Made by a program: the position numbers and the translations under genes
Shown here: piece by piece, positions 34,001-46,294 of the stretch
How positions within the stretch are numbered: position 1 is the stretch's first letter
Layout: each line of letters starts with the position of its first letter
The notes under the pieces: generated by a model
What the model saw: the letters and a program-made list of their open reading frames with translations, nothing else
What the model was told of the DNA's origin: nothing
The model's database searches: none
Assembly (NCBI GenBank): GCA_024220505.1
Contig: JAKZZE010000002.1
Location: forward strand, 1,674,001-1,738,000
Source of the DNA: Rhizopus arrhizus
Lineage: Eukaryota; Mucoromycota; Mucoromycetes; Mucorales; Rhizopodaceae
Reading direction: 5' to 3'
Length of the DNA: 64,000 nucleotides

Positions 34001-36122
34001 TTTATTTCTATTTTTTTGCAATTCAAAAATTTATATGGTAAGAAAATTTCTTTTATTTTATAGTATAAATTATAAAATACTTTCTGCAAAAAAGAAAAGA
34101 TTTGTAATAAATTTTGTTAATTTTTACTTGTTTTCGGAGTAATAGAAAAGCTCTTTGCTACATTTATTTATCAGATTTGATGTATAAACACTATCATCAC
34201 AGTGAATTCCGTTTTTATAGGTTATCAATTTGCTTCTTTATTTATTTCTTCTATAAAACTTACTAGCTCACTTTTATGGTTAATATAGCTTCAAAGAGAT
34301 TTTGGTATACGTTCTCACTTATTATCAAAATGCTTATATATTCTAGTTTATTTATACGCAAACAAAGAATTCAGTGAATCCTGAAGGTATATAAAGATTA
34401 TCTCTTAAGCATTAAACCCAATTAACCTTCCTTTTTCTATGATATTTTCTTATTCTTATCCTTAATTAGTGTTGTATTTTATGAAAGGAAGAAAAATAGC
34501 TGTGCTTAATATTTAACGTTATATATATATATATATAAAGATGCAGAATACATTCTATATAAACGAATGCAATTAATATAATTCGAGGCCAATAATGTAG
34601 GAATAAAAAGGCATTACCTTTTTTTTATCTTTCGTCACATTTCTCCCGATGAATCTGATGGAGTCATAGACTGATCGAAGAAGATAGCTTAATAAAGGTG
34701 GAGGTCAGATAAAATAATTGCAAATTTTCTGATAAGGGAGAAAGCTGAAAAATATGGTTTAATGACAGGCCAACTTTTGAAGAGAAGGGAAAGATAGAAA
34801 AAATAGAATTTACCCTATTTTCAATACAGTTTAATAATGTTTTATAAAGGAAACTCGTGTTTTTCATTTTATTTGATATTTCTTTACAAGATTTTCTATA
34901 GCACTCATTGTTCTTAAGTCATTTATGGCTTTACATAAAAAAAGCATCAGTTTTATTTACATAAATATCTAACTTGAAAATTTGGCTTAGATTAAACAGC
35001 CAAATTATTAAGTTTCTTTAGTTTCCAACATTTAAGCACCTGTTAAAGGAAGCAAAGTGACTTATAAAATAAGAAACACAGGTGAAATTTCAAAATCATG
35101 AAGTCCACCAGTGTTCAATACATTGACTATTACGTATTTTTTCTAAAAGAAATTTTTCTTGACCGTTTGTTTTGCAAAGAACTATGTTTAAAAATACATA
35201 ATCTATAAATTCATAGGTTCAGAAAATGCTGTTCATGCTGGTAAAGTTAAAAAGTAATGGTATATACAATTCAAATACCTTAAAGAATTAAATGTTATAA
35301 AATTTGTAAAGCCATCAAGGATTATAAAAGTCTATAGAGTTTTAATAGCTCCCTATATAATAAGCATATTGTGCACCCATTGTGAAGTATAGAAGCACTT
35401 GTGCTACTTCATGTCATAGTGTATTTATGTGACACCAATTTACACTATAATCCTGTAAAGAACCATATGAAGAGTTCTAAAATGAAGCTTTATCGCGTAA
35501 TACATAAATCATGTTATGCAGCACTGTAAGTATTTTTTTACTGTAATTTCAAAAGATAGGCAAATATAAACAGAGTTCAGGATATTCTGCTGTTGATATG
35601 ATCATATTATAGAAGGCAAGTGGGACATTATACTTTGTGTTTAACTGTTTACTTATAAGGCATAGGCATTTATGAATACACGCATGTTCTCATAGATCAA
35701 ATACCAAGTTATAAAAATGTAAACTACTTAGTAAAATACTGGATGCAATAAATTATATCAAATAATCTTTTATAGAAAGAAGCCAATCGTGAGAGCATGA
35801 CATTAACTTTATTAATATAATGATATCAATCTGCGTTAATCTCTTAATAAAATAAAATGTATCAAATCAAGAAAGCTATTCCTTGCATAAATGTATTTTG
35901 TAATTTTAAAAAGAACATTTAATAAAATATAAACTGTATTTTCTAAAGAAAAAAGATTGGCAAAGAGAACAAATTGCATGTATTTAAGTAATTGTTTGTG
36001 CAATAGCAGAAGGCATAAATAAATAAATTTCATTGGTCAAATCTTCCTCACTTTTTTGGGTTACTCGGCATTGAGTTTGTTACTTTTCTCTTTTCTTTCT
36101 TTTTTCAGGGCAAATAAGAAGA
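31053..36122. other. Gene-poor, very AT-rich region of about 5 kb
   Basis: No convincing gene on either strand; open frames here are short and composed of Phe/Lys/Ile/Tyr-rich junk. It includes a microsatellite and short (TA)n runs near 32448 and 34522. It could be a plain large intergenic region or part of a structural locus; nothing decides. Confidence 0.5.
31763..31860 (+). repeat. A-rich microsatellite, A(6-7)T units
   Basis: About twelve near-perfect tandem units of six or seven A plus T (with AA) run through 31763-31860. Confidence 0.85.
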
Positions 36123-37608
36123 ATGAATACCGAGTTTGATGATGTGTGTTTCGATATATGCTTACAAATTACTTATTACTAATTCTCTTTTCTTAGGTGC
36201 TAACCAACCAACCTGTCGTCATAGATAATGTAACTCATTTCAATATAATAAAGAAAAGAAAAGAAAGCTAAACTTTTCATCTCTTTCAGGGCTCCGGTGT
36301 CATTAAAGCAGGTTTTGCTGGAGAAGAACAACCAAAATGCTTTTTTCCATCCATGTAAAGTAAACAAACATCATCAACAACAAACCCTCCTTTTTATGTG
36401 AATTAATCTTTTTTAAGGGTGGGTCGACCAAAACATGTGCGCATCATGGCAGGTGCAGTTGAAGGAGATAATTTTATTGGCAGAAAAGCTCAAGAATTAC
36501 GTGGACTTTTGAAGATTAGATACCCAATCGAACATGGCATTGTTACTGATTGGGAGGACATGGAAAGAATCTGGCAATACATTTACACAGATGAGCTTAA
36601 AACGCTCTCTGAAGAGGTTAAGCACGATATTTAATAATACCATGCAAAAATTAAACTAATTTATAGCATCCTGTCTTGTTAACTGAGGCACCTTTGAACC
36701 CTAGAGCAAATAGAGATACAGCAGCTCAAATTTTTTTTGAAACATTTAACGTTCCCGCTTTATTCACTTCTATTCAAGCAGTATTGAGTTTGTGAGTACA
36801 CGAAAAAGAGAGTATATATCAGCATATTTATTGCCTTACTAATATATATTATAGGTATTCTTCAGGCAGAACAACTGGTATCGTACTTGATTCAGGAGAT
36901 GGTGTAACGCATGCTGTACCTGTATATGAAGGCTTTGCTATTCCTCATGCTATTCGTAGAGTTGATATTGCAGGAAGAGATGTCACTGAATACTTACAGC
37001 TTTTGTTAAGGAGATCTGGTTATAACTTCCATACAACAGCAGAAAAGGAAGTTGTACGTATTATTAAAGAAAAAACATGTTACATCGCATTAAATCCAGT
37101 CAAAGAAGAAAAAGAAACGAGTGGTAAAGTAGATGATTTTATGTTGCCTGACGGAAATATCATCAAGGTATGTAATCATCTTCTTTTTCCTTTCTTTACC
37201 ATTGTTCATTCACACACTGTGCTTCAATAGCTTGGTGCTGAAAGGTTCAGAGCGCCCGAAATCTTATTTCAACCAGAATTGATTGGAGAAGAGTACCCTG
37301 GTATTCACCAAGTGATTGTAGATTGTATAAGCCGTGCTGATCTTGACTTAAGAAAATCGCTTTATTCAAATGTTGTATTATCTGGTGGATCTACTTTATG
37401 CAAAGGATTTGGTGAGCGTCTCTTGTCTGAAATAAAGAGACTTGCATTGAAAGATATCAAAATCAAGATTTATGCTCCTCCTGAAAGAAAATACAGTACT
37501 TGGATTGGTGGCTCTATTTTGGCTTCTCTTAGTACTTTCAAAAAGATGTGGGTTTCTGCCGAAGAATATCAGGAAGACCCAGATATCATTCATAAAAAGA
37601 CGTTTTAA
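36123..37608 (+). CDS. ARP1: Centractin, actin-related protein Arp1 (dynactin)
   Basis: Seven exons (36123-36143, 36197-36229, 36290-36354, 36418-36616, 36667-36791, 36855-37167, 37231-37608) give 377 residues, equal to human centractin (376). The actin fold is intact: [17 protein letters not shown] (phosphate 1), [33 protein letters not shown] (phosphate 2), [18 protein letters not shown] (adenosine loop) and the C-terminal KTF. Features separating it from actin are [20 protein letters not shown] and [11 protein letters not shown]. Arp1 forms the short filament of dynactin and supports dynein transport and nuclear migration in hyphae. Donors of introns 1 (GTGTGT) and 4 (GTTAAG) are non-consensus, but the resulting protein matches throughout. 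Confidence 0.95.
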
Positions 37609-37754
37609 TTTACCCTTTGTATACCAGTAATCATAAAGATTTTTTGCTTTGTTTATTCATATATTTTGTATTCATAGTTCATCTTCTTCTATTTTTTATG
37701 ATGTGTCTTCGTATATAAAATGAAAGAGGTCATTATTCTAACAAAATGTTTTAT

Positions 37755-40700
37755 TTAATTTAAATGGCAGAATATATCTTCTGTTCCTTCATCTGATGGA
37801 GTAATCGTTGATGCTTCTAATAGCTTTGCTATATATTTTGGCGCTTGTGGCACATCAATTGCCAAGTCATCGAAAGTTTCCATAAAGGCTTTAAACGACT
37901 TCACGTATATTTCCTTGTCTATTAATTTCTCGGACAGTAGATAAGTCATAACATCGCACATTGTATCAACGTCTTCTGCTTTCTTTTCTACTACAGTTAG
38001 CATTTGCTCTGTAAATAATTCAAGATAGTGTTGATCGTCAAGTTCTTTAACACATTCAGCAAGTTCCTATAAAAAAATTAGATTATTTTCAAAATACACA
38101 TAATTTAATAAATGCTCTACCTTTTTATCACGAATGCTGAAGTATTCTTCAATGATATTCTTTGATTTCCGTTTAACTATTTCATCTGATAACTTGCTTC
38201 CTGATGCGGCAGAGGTTGTAGTAAGAGAAGAGCTGCTTGTGTCTACAGAGCTCTTTCTAGGCAGCAGTTGCAGTTTCTTGCGTTCCTCTGGTTTGTCTCC
38301 ATTCGACAATGCACTAAACATGTTCATGGCTGGACTTGATCGACCATCAGAAGAGCCCTTATTATCATTATTTGTTCTATTTCTGTTTAAACTTGGGAAC
38401 GGGCTATTGGAAGGACCAAGGATGTTGCTTCTAGAGCGACTTCTATCCGTTTTACCAAAGTTTGACAATTCGTTACGTGATTTATCACCTACAGGGGAGC
38501 TGACCGTGTTCCAACCATCAACGTTGGCATTTCCGCCATTTCCCTCAGTATTGTTGCTGCGAGATTGGAAATGGTCTCGGCTACCACGAAATGATCCCGC
38601 ACGCTGCATATTATTATTACTGCTATTATATTGATTATGTACATAAGGACTGCGACTACTATTTCCTTTCTTCATTGTAGAAGCTTCTTTTTGCTCCTTG
38701 TCCTTCTCAGCCAATTCGTGAATCTTTGCAAGAGTAGTAGGCCCAAACTGCTCCTTTGCATTTCTAGGAATCCAGTTTTGTTTACGCAAATCCAGCAAAT
38801 CCTGTGATGCAGTTATACTTTAGCGTTTTGCAAAATGAAAGAAACTTTATAATGCTTACCTGAATCATAAATTTCACTCGAGAGGATAGCTTTGGGCTGT
38901 TCACCATTTCACCCTTCATTCTCCCAACAACAATGTTAATCCATTTAGTAGTGTTTGGCTTACTGTCAAGTACTTTTCCGACAGTAGTAAGTAATTTGCA
39001 GAGGGATTCAGCTTCTTCATCACCAGCATTAGAAGGGTCATTACACAGCTTTATTAAACACCCATACATAATTTGCTCAGATAACATTCCTAATTTGAAG
39101 AGCTCACCAATAAATTGAATAAGACCAAGACCTTGACGTTTTGCTTTAGCGGCTGCATAATATTCATCTGTCATCATTTCACCCTCCTTAATCTCAGGCA
39201 TATTTGTTTTCCAACCCTTTTCAAATTCCTCTTGACAGCGATTGAACAAATACATTCTAAACAAAAGCACACCATAGCACGGTTTTCCATGTTTGTCTAG
39301 CTGATTACGATCACATATGTCGTTTGTCATACTATCACACATTTTACGGCAAAGACGGGCCCACATGGAAGCAAAAGCAGGCTCATCACAAGCCTTTTCG
39401 AAAGTGAGCCTTATAACTGTACGAAGTGCCTTACCATCCTCTTCTTTTTCAGATTGCAAACAATAACCGAAGATTTGAGAAGAGATAGAATCAAACTTTT
39501 CAACAGTCAACTTGTTAAGCAAAGCCTTAACTTTACGAACAATCACTTCTTCCGTTAAGAGCCCATCTTCAGTAGCTTTTTCAGGTTTTTGCTGGCTCAC
39601 CACAGATGAAGGGACCCACCTGTTTTCCGTCTTTTCAAGTGGAGCAACAGGCTCTGGAGCAGGTGTAAAAGGACCCTGTTGTGAAGGATTTCGAATGATC
39701 TTCATTCCGCCAGACATCATACTACCTTGTCTTCCCGTACCTCTGCCACCTCGGCCACTAGAAGACCCTTGTCTTTCCATGAAAGTACCACTGCTATTAT
39801 TACGAGAATTTAAAGGACGGCCTGTGTTGAATTTACCCATTTCCATTCGACCATCACGTGAGCCTGTTTTAAACGTAGGTGAATCACCGCTTTGTATGCG
39901 ATGACTGATGTTCCTTTCGCGGACTACATTTGCACCTATCGCTTTATAATTGACTGCACATCCAAATGTGTTATTCAGAAGAGTTAAATCAATTATAGTA
40001 TCTTTACAAAGAGCACTAAATGATTTTAAGAATTCGACACTGTAAATGAGTCGGCCATTGACTTTGGTAGGAGGCACAACACTTGATGGATATTTGATAG
40101 TACTGGGATCCTCGATAAGTTGGAACATACGAACATCAGCTGGAGGTTTAGACATAACAGAATTAATATTAGGGTTTGACAGATATTGTTTTTGGCTTAG
40201 TTCTGATGAGATATTAGTACCGGCAGCAGATCGAGCACGCTCTTCTTCATCCTTCTTCTTCTTAGCCTCCAATTCGCTTTTAATACGTCTCAGTTCTTGT
40301 TCTTCCTCTGCTTTTCGTCGAGCTTCTTCTTCTAATTCCTTTTTTTTTATCTCGGCCTCCAATGCAGCAAGACGTTCCCTTTCGATTCGCTCAGCCTCTT
40401 CTTTTTCCTTGCGCTCTTTTTCTTCTCGTTCCTTTTCCTGACGCTCCTTCTCCTCTCTTTCTAAACGTTCCTTTTCCTCCCTTTCCTGACGTTCTTTTTC
40501 TTCAGCGGCTTTTCGTTCATTTTCTAAGCGCTCCTCTTCGGCCTTACGTTTAGCTTCTAGTTCTGCCTCTTCACGCTCGCGTTTTTCACGAAGTTCTCGA
40601 TCACGGGTGGCTGGATCAACAATCTCTATGCGTTTAGAAACATTAGGCTTTGGTATTTGAAAATCAAACTTTTCTTGTTTTGTTGCAGTAGCAACTTCTG

Positions 40701-42150
40701 TTGTCGGTAAAGCCTTGGTAGTAGTAGTATCAATTGCCGCTCCAGTGTTTGGATCCACAATCTTGATGGTTTTTTTCACAGTCGTTGGCGGAACATAGCT
40801 CCTGTTCTGAGGCGATATTCCTCCAAACGTAGCTACTGGCACTGTATATTGAGGGTAATACTAATAAAACGATACAATTGATTTTTTTATCAAATTTATA
40901 ATGTACAGGATGTCTTACATATTGAGGTGTCCAAGTAGCAGGTGCCATGGGAATACTTTGTGAAGGCAAATTGGCCATGCTTGGGGAAATGTTTACATTG
41001 GTATAATTTGTATTTGGAGAAGCTTGCATAGAAGGAGGTGTTTGGTGCTGTTGTGGTGATTGGTTTTGCAGTTGGGGAGATTGCTGAATTATGGGAGGCG
41101 ATCTATGGTATGGTGAGGAAGTAGCTGCTGTAGGCTGGGAATAGGGTGATTGTTGGGCTGGTTGCTGTGGTTGCTGTGATTGAACATGGTGATGTGGTTG
41201 TGGTTGTGGCTGTGGCTGTGATTGATGTGGCTGCTGCTGTGGGTACTGTTGATATGATGTGATAGGCGGATTGGTACTATTTGCGCTGTTATTGTTGCTA
41301 TTATTATAACGACTATTTTGTTGAGAAGTAGCTAAAGGCTTACCATAGCCGTTTTTGTAATTACCATTGTGTCTATTGTTGTAGTAGCGGCTATTGTTAC
41401 TAGGGAAATCCCCTTGGTTATAGTCTCTTCGAGGTGCGTAAGGTTGGGTAAATAGTTTAGCATCATTAGCTGTACGGTTCGATCTGGGTATCTCTGTCTT
41501 TTGTTGTAGCTGTTGGGGCCTAACTTGTTGACGATGCTGCCAGAGTGTTAAATCATGAAAATATGATTTATATGCTTATTTTTACCATATTAACGTCAGT
41601 GGCCGAGTGATTACCATATTGTCCCTCCCTCATGTTGGAGATATTTCCAGCTTTCTTTGGGTCACTTACTGAGCTACTAGAGTTTTGATTGATAGATCCA
41701 AATTGAATATGAGCTATATTTAAGTAAATAAAACATATAAAAAAAATAAGATTATGAACAAAATAATACTTTACAGGTTTCAGCAGGTGGAGCATGCGGG
41801 AGCTGTACACTTGGTTTTTTGTAATTATTATATACATTATGTTCTCTTGATTTATGTCTAAAGAAAATAAATACAGAATAGTAAAAGATGAGAATACATT
41901 AGATGACAAGTTATTTTCTTGTTGTTTTTCCTTACAAAGAAGAATAGTTTTTCTCAAAAGTACCATGGTTTTGGGTTGTAGAAGAAGTGTAAGCAGATGA
42001 ATTTTTGAAATCCTTTTGATCAGCATTCATTGTTGTTTCTGCTCTTTGCTGCGGTTGTACAGTATTTCTTGGATAGTTTGGGCGAGTTGCTTGAGCATAG
42101 TTAAATGTATTTGGCCTAGCATTATCACTATTGTGCATAGCTTTATTCAT
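37755..42150 (-). CDS. Translation initiation factor eIF4G
   Basis: Seven exons (42150-41936, 41857-41775, 41713-41586, 41536-40919, 40860-38860, 38801-38121, 38066-37755) give about 1345 residues. Order: a disordered Gln/Pro/Asn-rich N-terminus with QPQPQPQPHHH-type repeats, a long Arg/Glu/Lys single-helix stretch (ERQEREEKERLEREEKERQ), the eIF4E-binding YSVEFLKSF, RGG-like segments (GRGGRGTGRQG), then MIF4G (VRKVKALLNKLTVEKFDSIS to about GKVLDSKPNTTKWIN). A Ser/Arg-rich linker and a C-terminal MA3 domain (ELAECVKELDDQHYLELF) follow. eIF4G bridges eIF4E, eIF4A and eIF3 on mRNA caps. The MA3 domain is absent from S. cerevisiae eIF4G, so this is the longer ancestral form. The residue after the conserved Leu in the eIF4E motif is Lys instead of a hydrophobic. 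Confidence 0.93.
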
Positions 42151-43758
42151 AATATTCCAAAGTAATATTTATCGAAAAAAAAAAAGGAAAAAAAAAGTCC
42201 CTGCTGTACTCGGGATGAAATACAGTATTTTTAGTCCAACTTCGACCGAAGGGATAACTAAATTTAGCCAATAAAAAAGCAAATTTTATCTATTGCGACT
42301 GTCAAACCCAACAGATTCTCATTTCCTTTTTTCGTCTTTTTGTAAGCACTTACACCTTTTTCAGAAAGTTTTCGTACACTTTAAGAAAAAATTGCGTACA
42401 CTTGAACAATTTATTGAAAAAAACCGTGCACTTTCCACATGGAATTTGGTACATAAATTCATATATAGTAATGAGAGGGGTTAAAAAAGATGAGCCAGGT
42501 GATAAAAACAATGCGATGTCGATGATCATGAAAGAGGAGAGAAGTAAATAACTAACGATTTTTCACGCTCAAGATCCAGTGTGTTTTATTTTACAGTCCA
42601 TTGGAGAGCTTGTGAAATGGGTGAAAATGAACAGATTTGTCTGAAATGAGCCGATCTGAAATGAATTGTAAACTGGCCAATAAAAATGCTTATATCCATG
42701 GAGCATTTACCTTGGACGTAACCTGGACATAGCCTGGACATAGCCTGGGAATACACAATTTGATTGGGCAGATAAATTGTCTATTTTTCCAACTGGTCAA
42801 TGAAAATGCTCACGTGCATGGAGCATTTATCTTGGACACAACCTGGATACAACCATTTTTTTTTGATTTTCAGGATGGCAAACGACATCATTAGTCGTGA
42901 ACTAGCAATCTGTATTCTGTTTTGTACTGAGTACAACGAAACAAATGTTATCCTGCTTATAAAACGGATAAATGATATGGTAGATATGGAAGATATTTAC
43001 GAAAACGACCCTAAATGCCTGTATTAGTCTGTGTAGAGGCGATTCGCAGCAAACCTAACAAGTATCACAAGCATATTGACAAGAAAACATCTTCGAACAC
43101 AAAGTGAAGGATTAAACACTTATCTTGACCTCTACTCTAGAGGTCATATTTATTGTAAACAGTATTTCTGTTAGATAGAAATAATTTTGAACATTAATTC
43201 TACGAATAAAGCAACCATTTGGTGTTTATTGAAAGAATGACATGAGCATTTTGTTTTATTAGCACATCTTAAACCACTTTGCTCAATACATCACGAAGTA
43301 ATAATCATTATTGAATTGACTTGTGCCATAATGATACCATTGATATTGCTACTGCGTACTCTTTTATTACTCCATCTGAAAATGGATGAATATTAAAAAA
43401 GTTGGACAGCTATTTATTTCATGTCAATAAGCAATACAATTGAATACATCTAATACATATACTCGGTTTAGTAAGACATATCTTTATTTAAATTCGTACA
43501 TATATTATATTGATAAATTTTGTAAATAGCTTTCCTCCGATTTTTGATTTGGAGGGTGTTCTGTGGAAACCGAGTTTTATTTAAACTATACTATAAAAAC
43601 CAACTAGAGCTTTATTAATAATAATTCAAGGGAAGGAAAACATATAAATGATAGAAATATGTGGGATAAATGATATATTTTAGATTATCAAACAAAAGCT
43701 GATCTCTGTACACATGGATTTCTACAGTCAAATACTTCAAGTGTCGATGGATTGTTGA
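42151..43758. other. Spacer with an imperfect direct repeat
   Basis: It holds a 60-bp direct repeat of about 80% identity at roughly 42669-42728 and 42789-42848, and short CCTGGACATAG units near 42721-42748. An ORF of 75 codons at 42800-43027 covers part of the repeat and has no supporting feature. The rest shows nothing recognisable. Confidence 0.5.
42669..42848 (+). repeat. Diverged direct repeat, 120-bp period
   Basis: Both units share CATGGAGCATTTA, CTTGGAC and AACCTGGA in the same order and spacing, starting at AACTGG (42669 and 42789). Confidence 0.7.
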
Positions 43759-44353
43759 TTATTTGTTTTCTTGTAAGAATTGTGGCTCATTTTTGTACGG
43801 CAAATTGTCAAGATGGATGTATTCAATCTTACGCTTTCTCATGATCATGAAATAATCCAATTACTTTAAAAGATATGAGACGTGCATGCTCCATGATCAG
43901 TTTCATAAGCAACATACTATCAGCAATGAACTGGCCTCCAAAAGGAAACCTCCCTAACTAATATGATATAGAATAATCAACGTCTGGGCGCATAAAACAA
44001 TGCAAGAGTTGAGCAACCTAGTAAAGTCCTTTGTATCGACATTCATCAGGAAAGTTTGAATACAGTTCTTAAGATCTTTTATATGTTCTTACTTAGTAAG
44101 TAGAAGAATCTAAGCGCTGGACCATGAACTTGGTAAAGCCACTTTCGATAATGCACCGCTATATACTTGAAGTAGAAGATCTTTAGAATCAGGATGGATG
44201 GAAATACATGAAATACTTCATAGGATAGGCATAAAAATCAGGACCACCACCTCGAGGGCAACGAGAGATATCTTCAATCAACACTTCGTAAGTGAAACTG
44301 TTTGCCAAAAACCATTGATCTGATTCTGAAAAGTCCTCAATTTGTTTTAATTT
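43759..44353 (-). pseudogene. Decayed multi-exon gene, family unknown
   Basis: After a good acceptor at 44354 the minus strand reads EDFSESDQWFLANSFTYEVL and CPRGGGPDFYAYPMKYFMYF. A duplicated 4-mer (GGATGGAT at 44192-44199) then shifts the frame. In the next frame it continues DSKDLLLQVYSGALSKVALP to a stop. Further down, FPFGGQFIADSMLLMKLIM and, ending at 43759, KIEYIHLDNLPYKNEPQF look like later exons. Stops and frame breaks separate the parts. I do not recognise the family. Confidence 0.4.
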
Positions 44354-44644
44354 CTAAAACGTTGTATTAGTGAATATGATGCTATATGTCATAGCACATC
44401 GATAATCAAGACGGTATGTTAATCATTCTATCTAATGAAGGCGCTAAATTATTTGTTTGAAATCTATAATATTTTTCTTTCTTTTATATTTCATAAACAT
44501 TCAAGGGAAAACCAAAAGTAAAAATAGCATTTAACGAAAACAAATTACATTTGATGCATTATGATGTATATAGTAGAGTGTACAATAAAAGGAGTTATCT
44601 TTATATATATATATATATTCCATTATAAAAAAGGCTCTAATTGA

Positions 44645-44675
<31 letters not shown>

Positions 44676-44788
44676 ATTATCTAAGTATTGAGGCACTTAT
44701 ATTCATAAAACACTTCAGAAATGGAATGTTTATGTAAGTTTTAATTATAACAAAATATTGTAAAAAGTGGAAGTTATATGGCAAAGAT
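44354..44788. other. Spacer with T26 tract
   Basis: It includes a (TA)n run near 44603 and T26 at 44650-44675, in the 3' flank of the chitin deacetylase gene. No gene is seen. Confidence 0.4.
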
Positions 44789-46294
44789 TTAGAAAATGAA
44801 ACTGACAACAGCAGCAGCAGCCAAAAACGAAGCAGCGCCAATAGATGTAGAAGATGCTGAACTGACAACGGCCTTATTGAAACTAATGTTAATGGTGGTT
44901 GTAGCAGGCTCAGCTGGGCTTTCAACTGCAGAACTTTCTACATTAGTTGTTTCTGGTACTGGTACTGACGTAGATGCAGGTGAAGAAGCAGAGGGTGATC
45001 CAGCAGTTCCAAGAACAATAGTTGTAGTACTTGGTTCGTCTGTAGTAGTAGAGTTTGTAACGTTGGAAACTGGATTGGGGTCAGCAGCAGTAGGGTAAAC
45101 CCAGCTAGTTTCCCAATAGGGCTGTGAAACGTTCATACAGTGTTGAATTGTGTTGACATTGAATACTTCTTGAAGCTTAGGCAACCATTTTTCGGTCATC
45201 TTAACAGTAGCATTATTGAGTTCATGCTCAAGAACCACATAGCCTTCCTTATTTTTTCCAGCCTTACGCTCTTTGATCCAACCTTCAAAGTAACCGTCGA
45301 CCTTTTTAGGAGACAAGTTTCCTCCACCATCACCAGGCATATCCCAATCGTTTGTATCACCATTCCAAATGATTGTTTGCATACCCATCTGCCAAGCAAT
45401 GGCACGAACACGATCATCGACATCACCATAAGGAGGTCTCCAACATTTAGTTGTGACACCAGTAGCTTCTTTGATAGCACGAAGAGACCAGTAAAGTTGA
45501 GCAACAACCTGTGCGTTGGTTTGACTAGTCATTTGAGGATGGGACCAAGTATGTACACAAAGAACATGACCATCATTGAGAGCACGTCTAGCAGCTTCAG
45601 GGTAGGTAGCAACATTTGAACCAATGTACTATTTGCATAATAAAAAGTAAAAATTAGTTTACAGTAGCAATTATGTTTAAATTCAAATACTAACAAAGAG
45701 AGTAGCCTTTTGGTTTTTGTTCTTGGCTAAGAAATTGTAAAGTTCAGGTTCAGCGTATTTGGTAACCTCCTTGTCATCGTCACTAGGATTTAAAGGACCA
45801 TCATCGTAGTTGAGACCCCAATCTTCTGCATTGGGGCACATATAGATATCCTTAGGCAAATATGAGGCTTTGGGAGTAACACAGTTACTGTCAGACCACC
45901 AACAGTAAGGATCTTTATCTGCATTATAACCAGACATGACAAGATCACCGTCTTTATTGACTTTGCGAACAGGAGCTTTAGGAACCTTGGACCAGTCTAT
46001 AGCTTTCATAACAGCCTTGACTTCGGGATGGTGAATTGAAGGCTCTCCCCAGATTTCAGGATAAGCAGAAAGGTTTAATGTAGCATGAGACAAGCTTTTG
46101 GTGATGTTAGGAGAGGCAGTTGGGTAACTGGTGCTTACGCCACTGGGAATTTTAAAATCAGGGAGCCAAGAAGGTGATTCTACGGCTAAAACACCATCAG
46201 CAGTGCTAGTAGCAGTGGAGGATTTGGTAGTTGAAGCAGCCGATACAAATGAACCAGTTGCAAGGATGAATGCACCAATTCCAGCGAGATGCAT
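44789..46294 (-). CDS. Chitin/polysaccharide deacetylase, secreted and GPI-anchored
   Basis: Two exons (46294-45695, 45628-44789) give 479 residues. A signal peptide (MHLAGIGAFILATGSFVSAA) starts it. The NodB/CE4 domain shows motif 1 as NYDDGPLNP (usually TFDDGP), motif 2 HTWSHPQMT with the two metal-binding His, motif 3 RPPYGDVDDRVR, motif 4 DTNDWD and motif 5 LEHELNN. A Ser/Thr/Pro-rich stalk and a C-terminal hydrophobic end (SFLAAAAVVSFIF) after Ser-rich residues indicate a GPI anchor. It would convert nascent chitin to chitosan at the cell surface, a major wall polymer in Mucorales. It may also act in sporangiospore walls. Confidence 0.92.

Noticed and set aside
33693..34142. Two adjacent open frames of 64 and 77 codons in the gene desert
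   Set aside because: Composition is Phe/Lys/Ile/Tyr-rich as expected from AT-rich DNA, with no motif, no splice partners and no TATA box at a useful distance.
38134..38634. Plus-strand frame of 166 codons over eIF4G
   Set aside because: It is antisense to the Ser/Arg/Asn-rich linker of eIF4G and has no independent support.
42800..43027. 75-codon ORF near the direct repeat
   Set aside because: It starts inside the repeat, lacks a recognisable domain, and composition changes abruptly within it.
44796..45619. Long plus-strand frames across the chitin deacetylase exon
   Set aside because: They are antisense shadows of a well-supported CE4 gene with all catalytic motifs.
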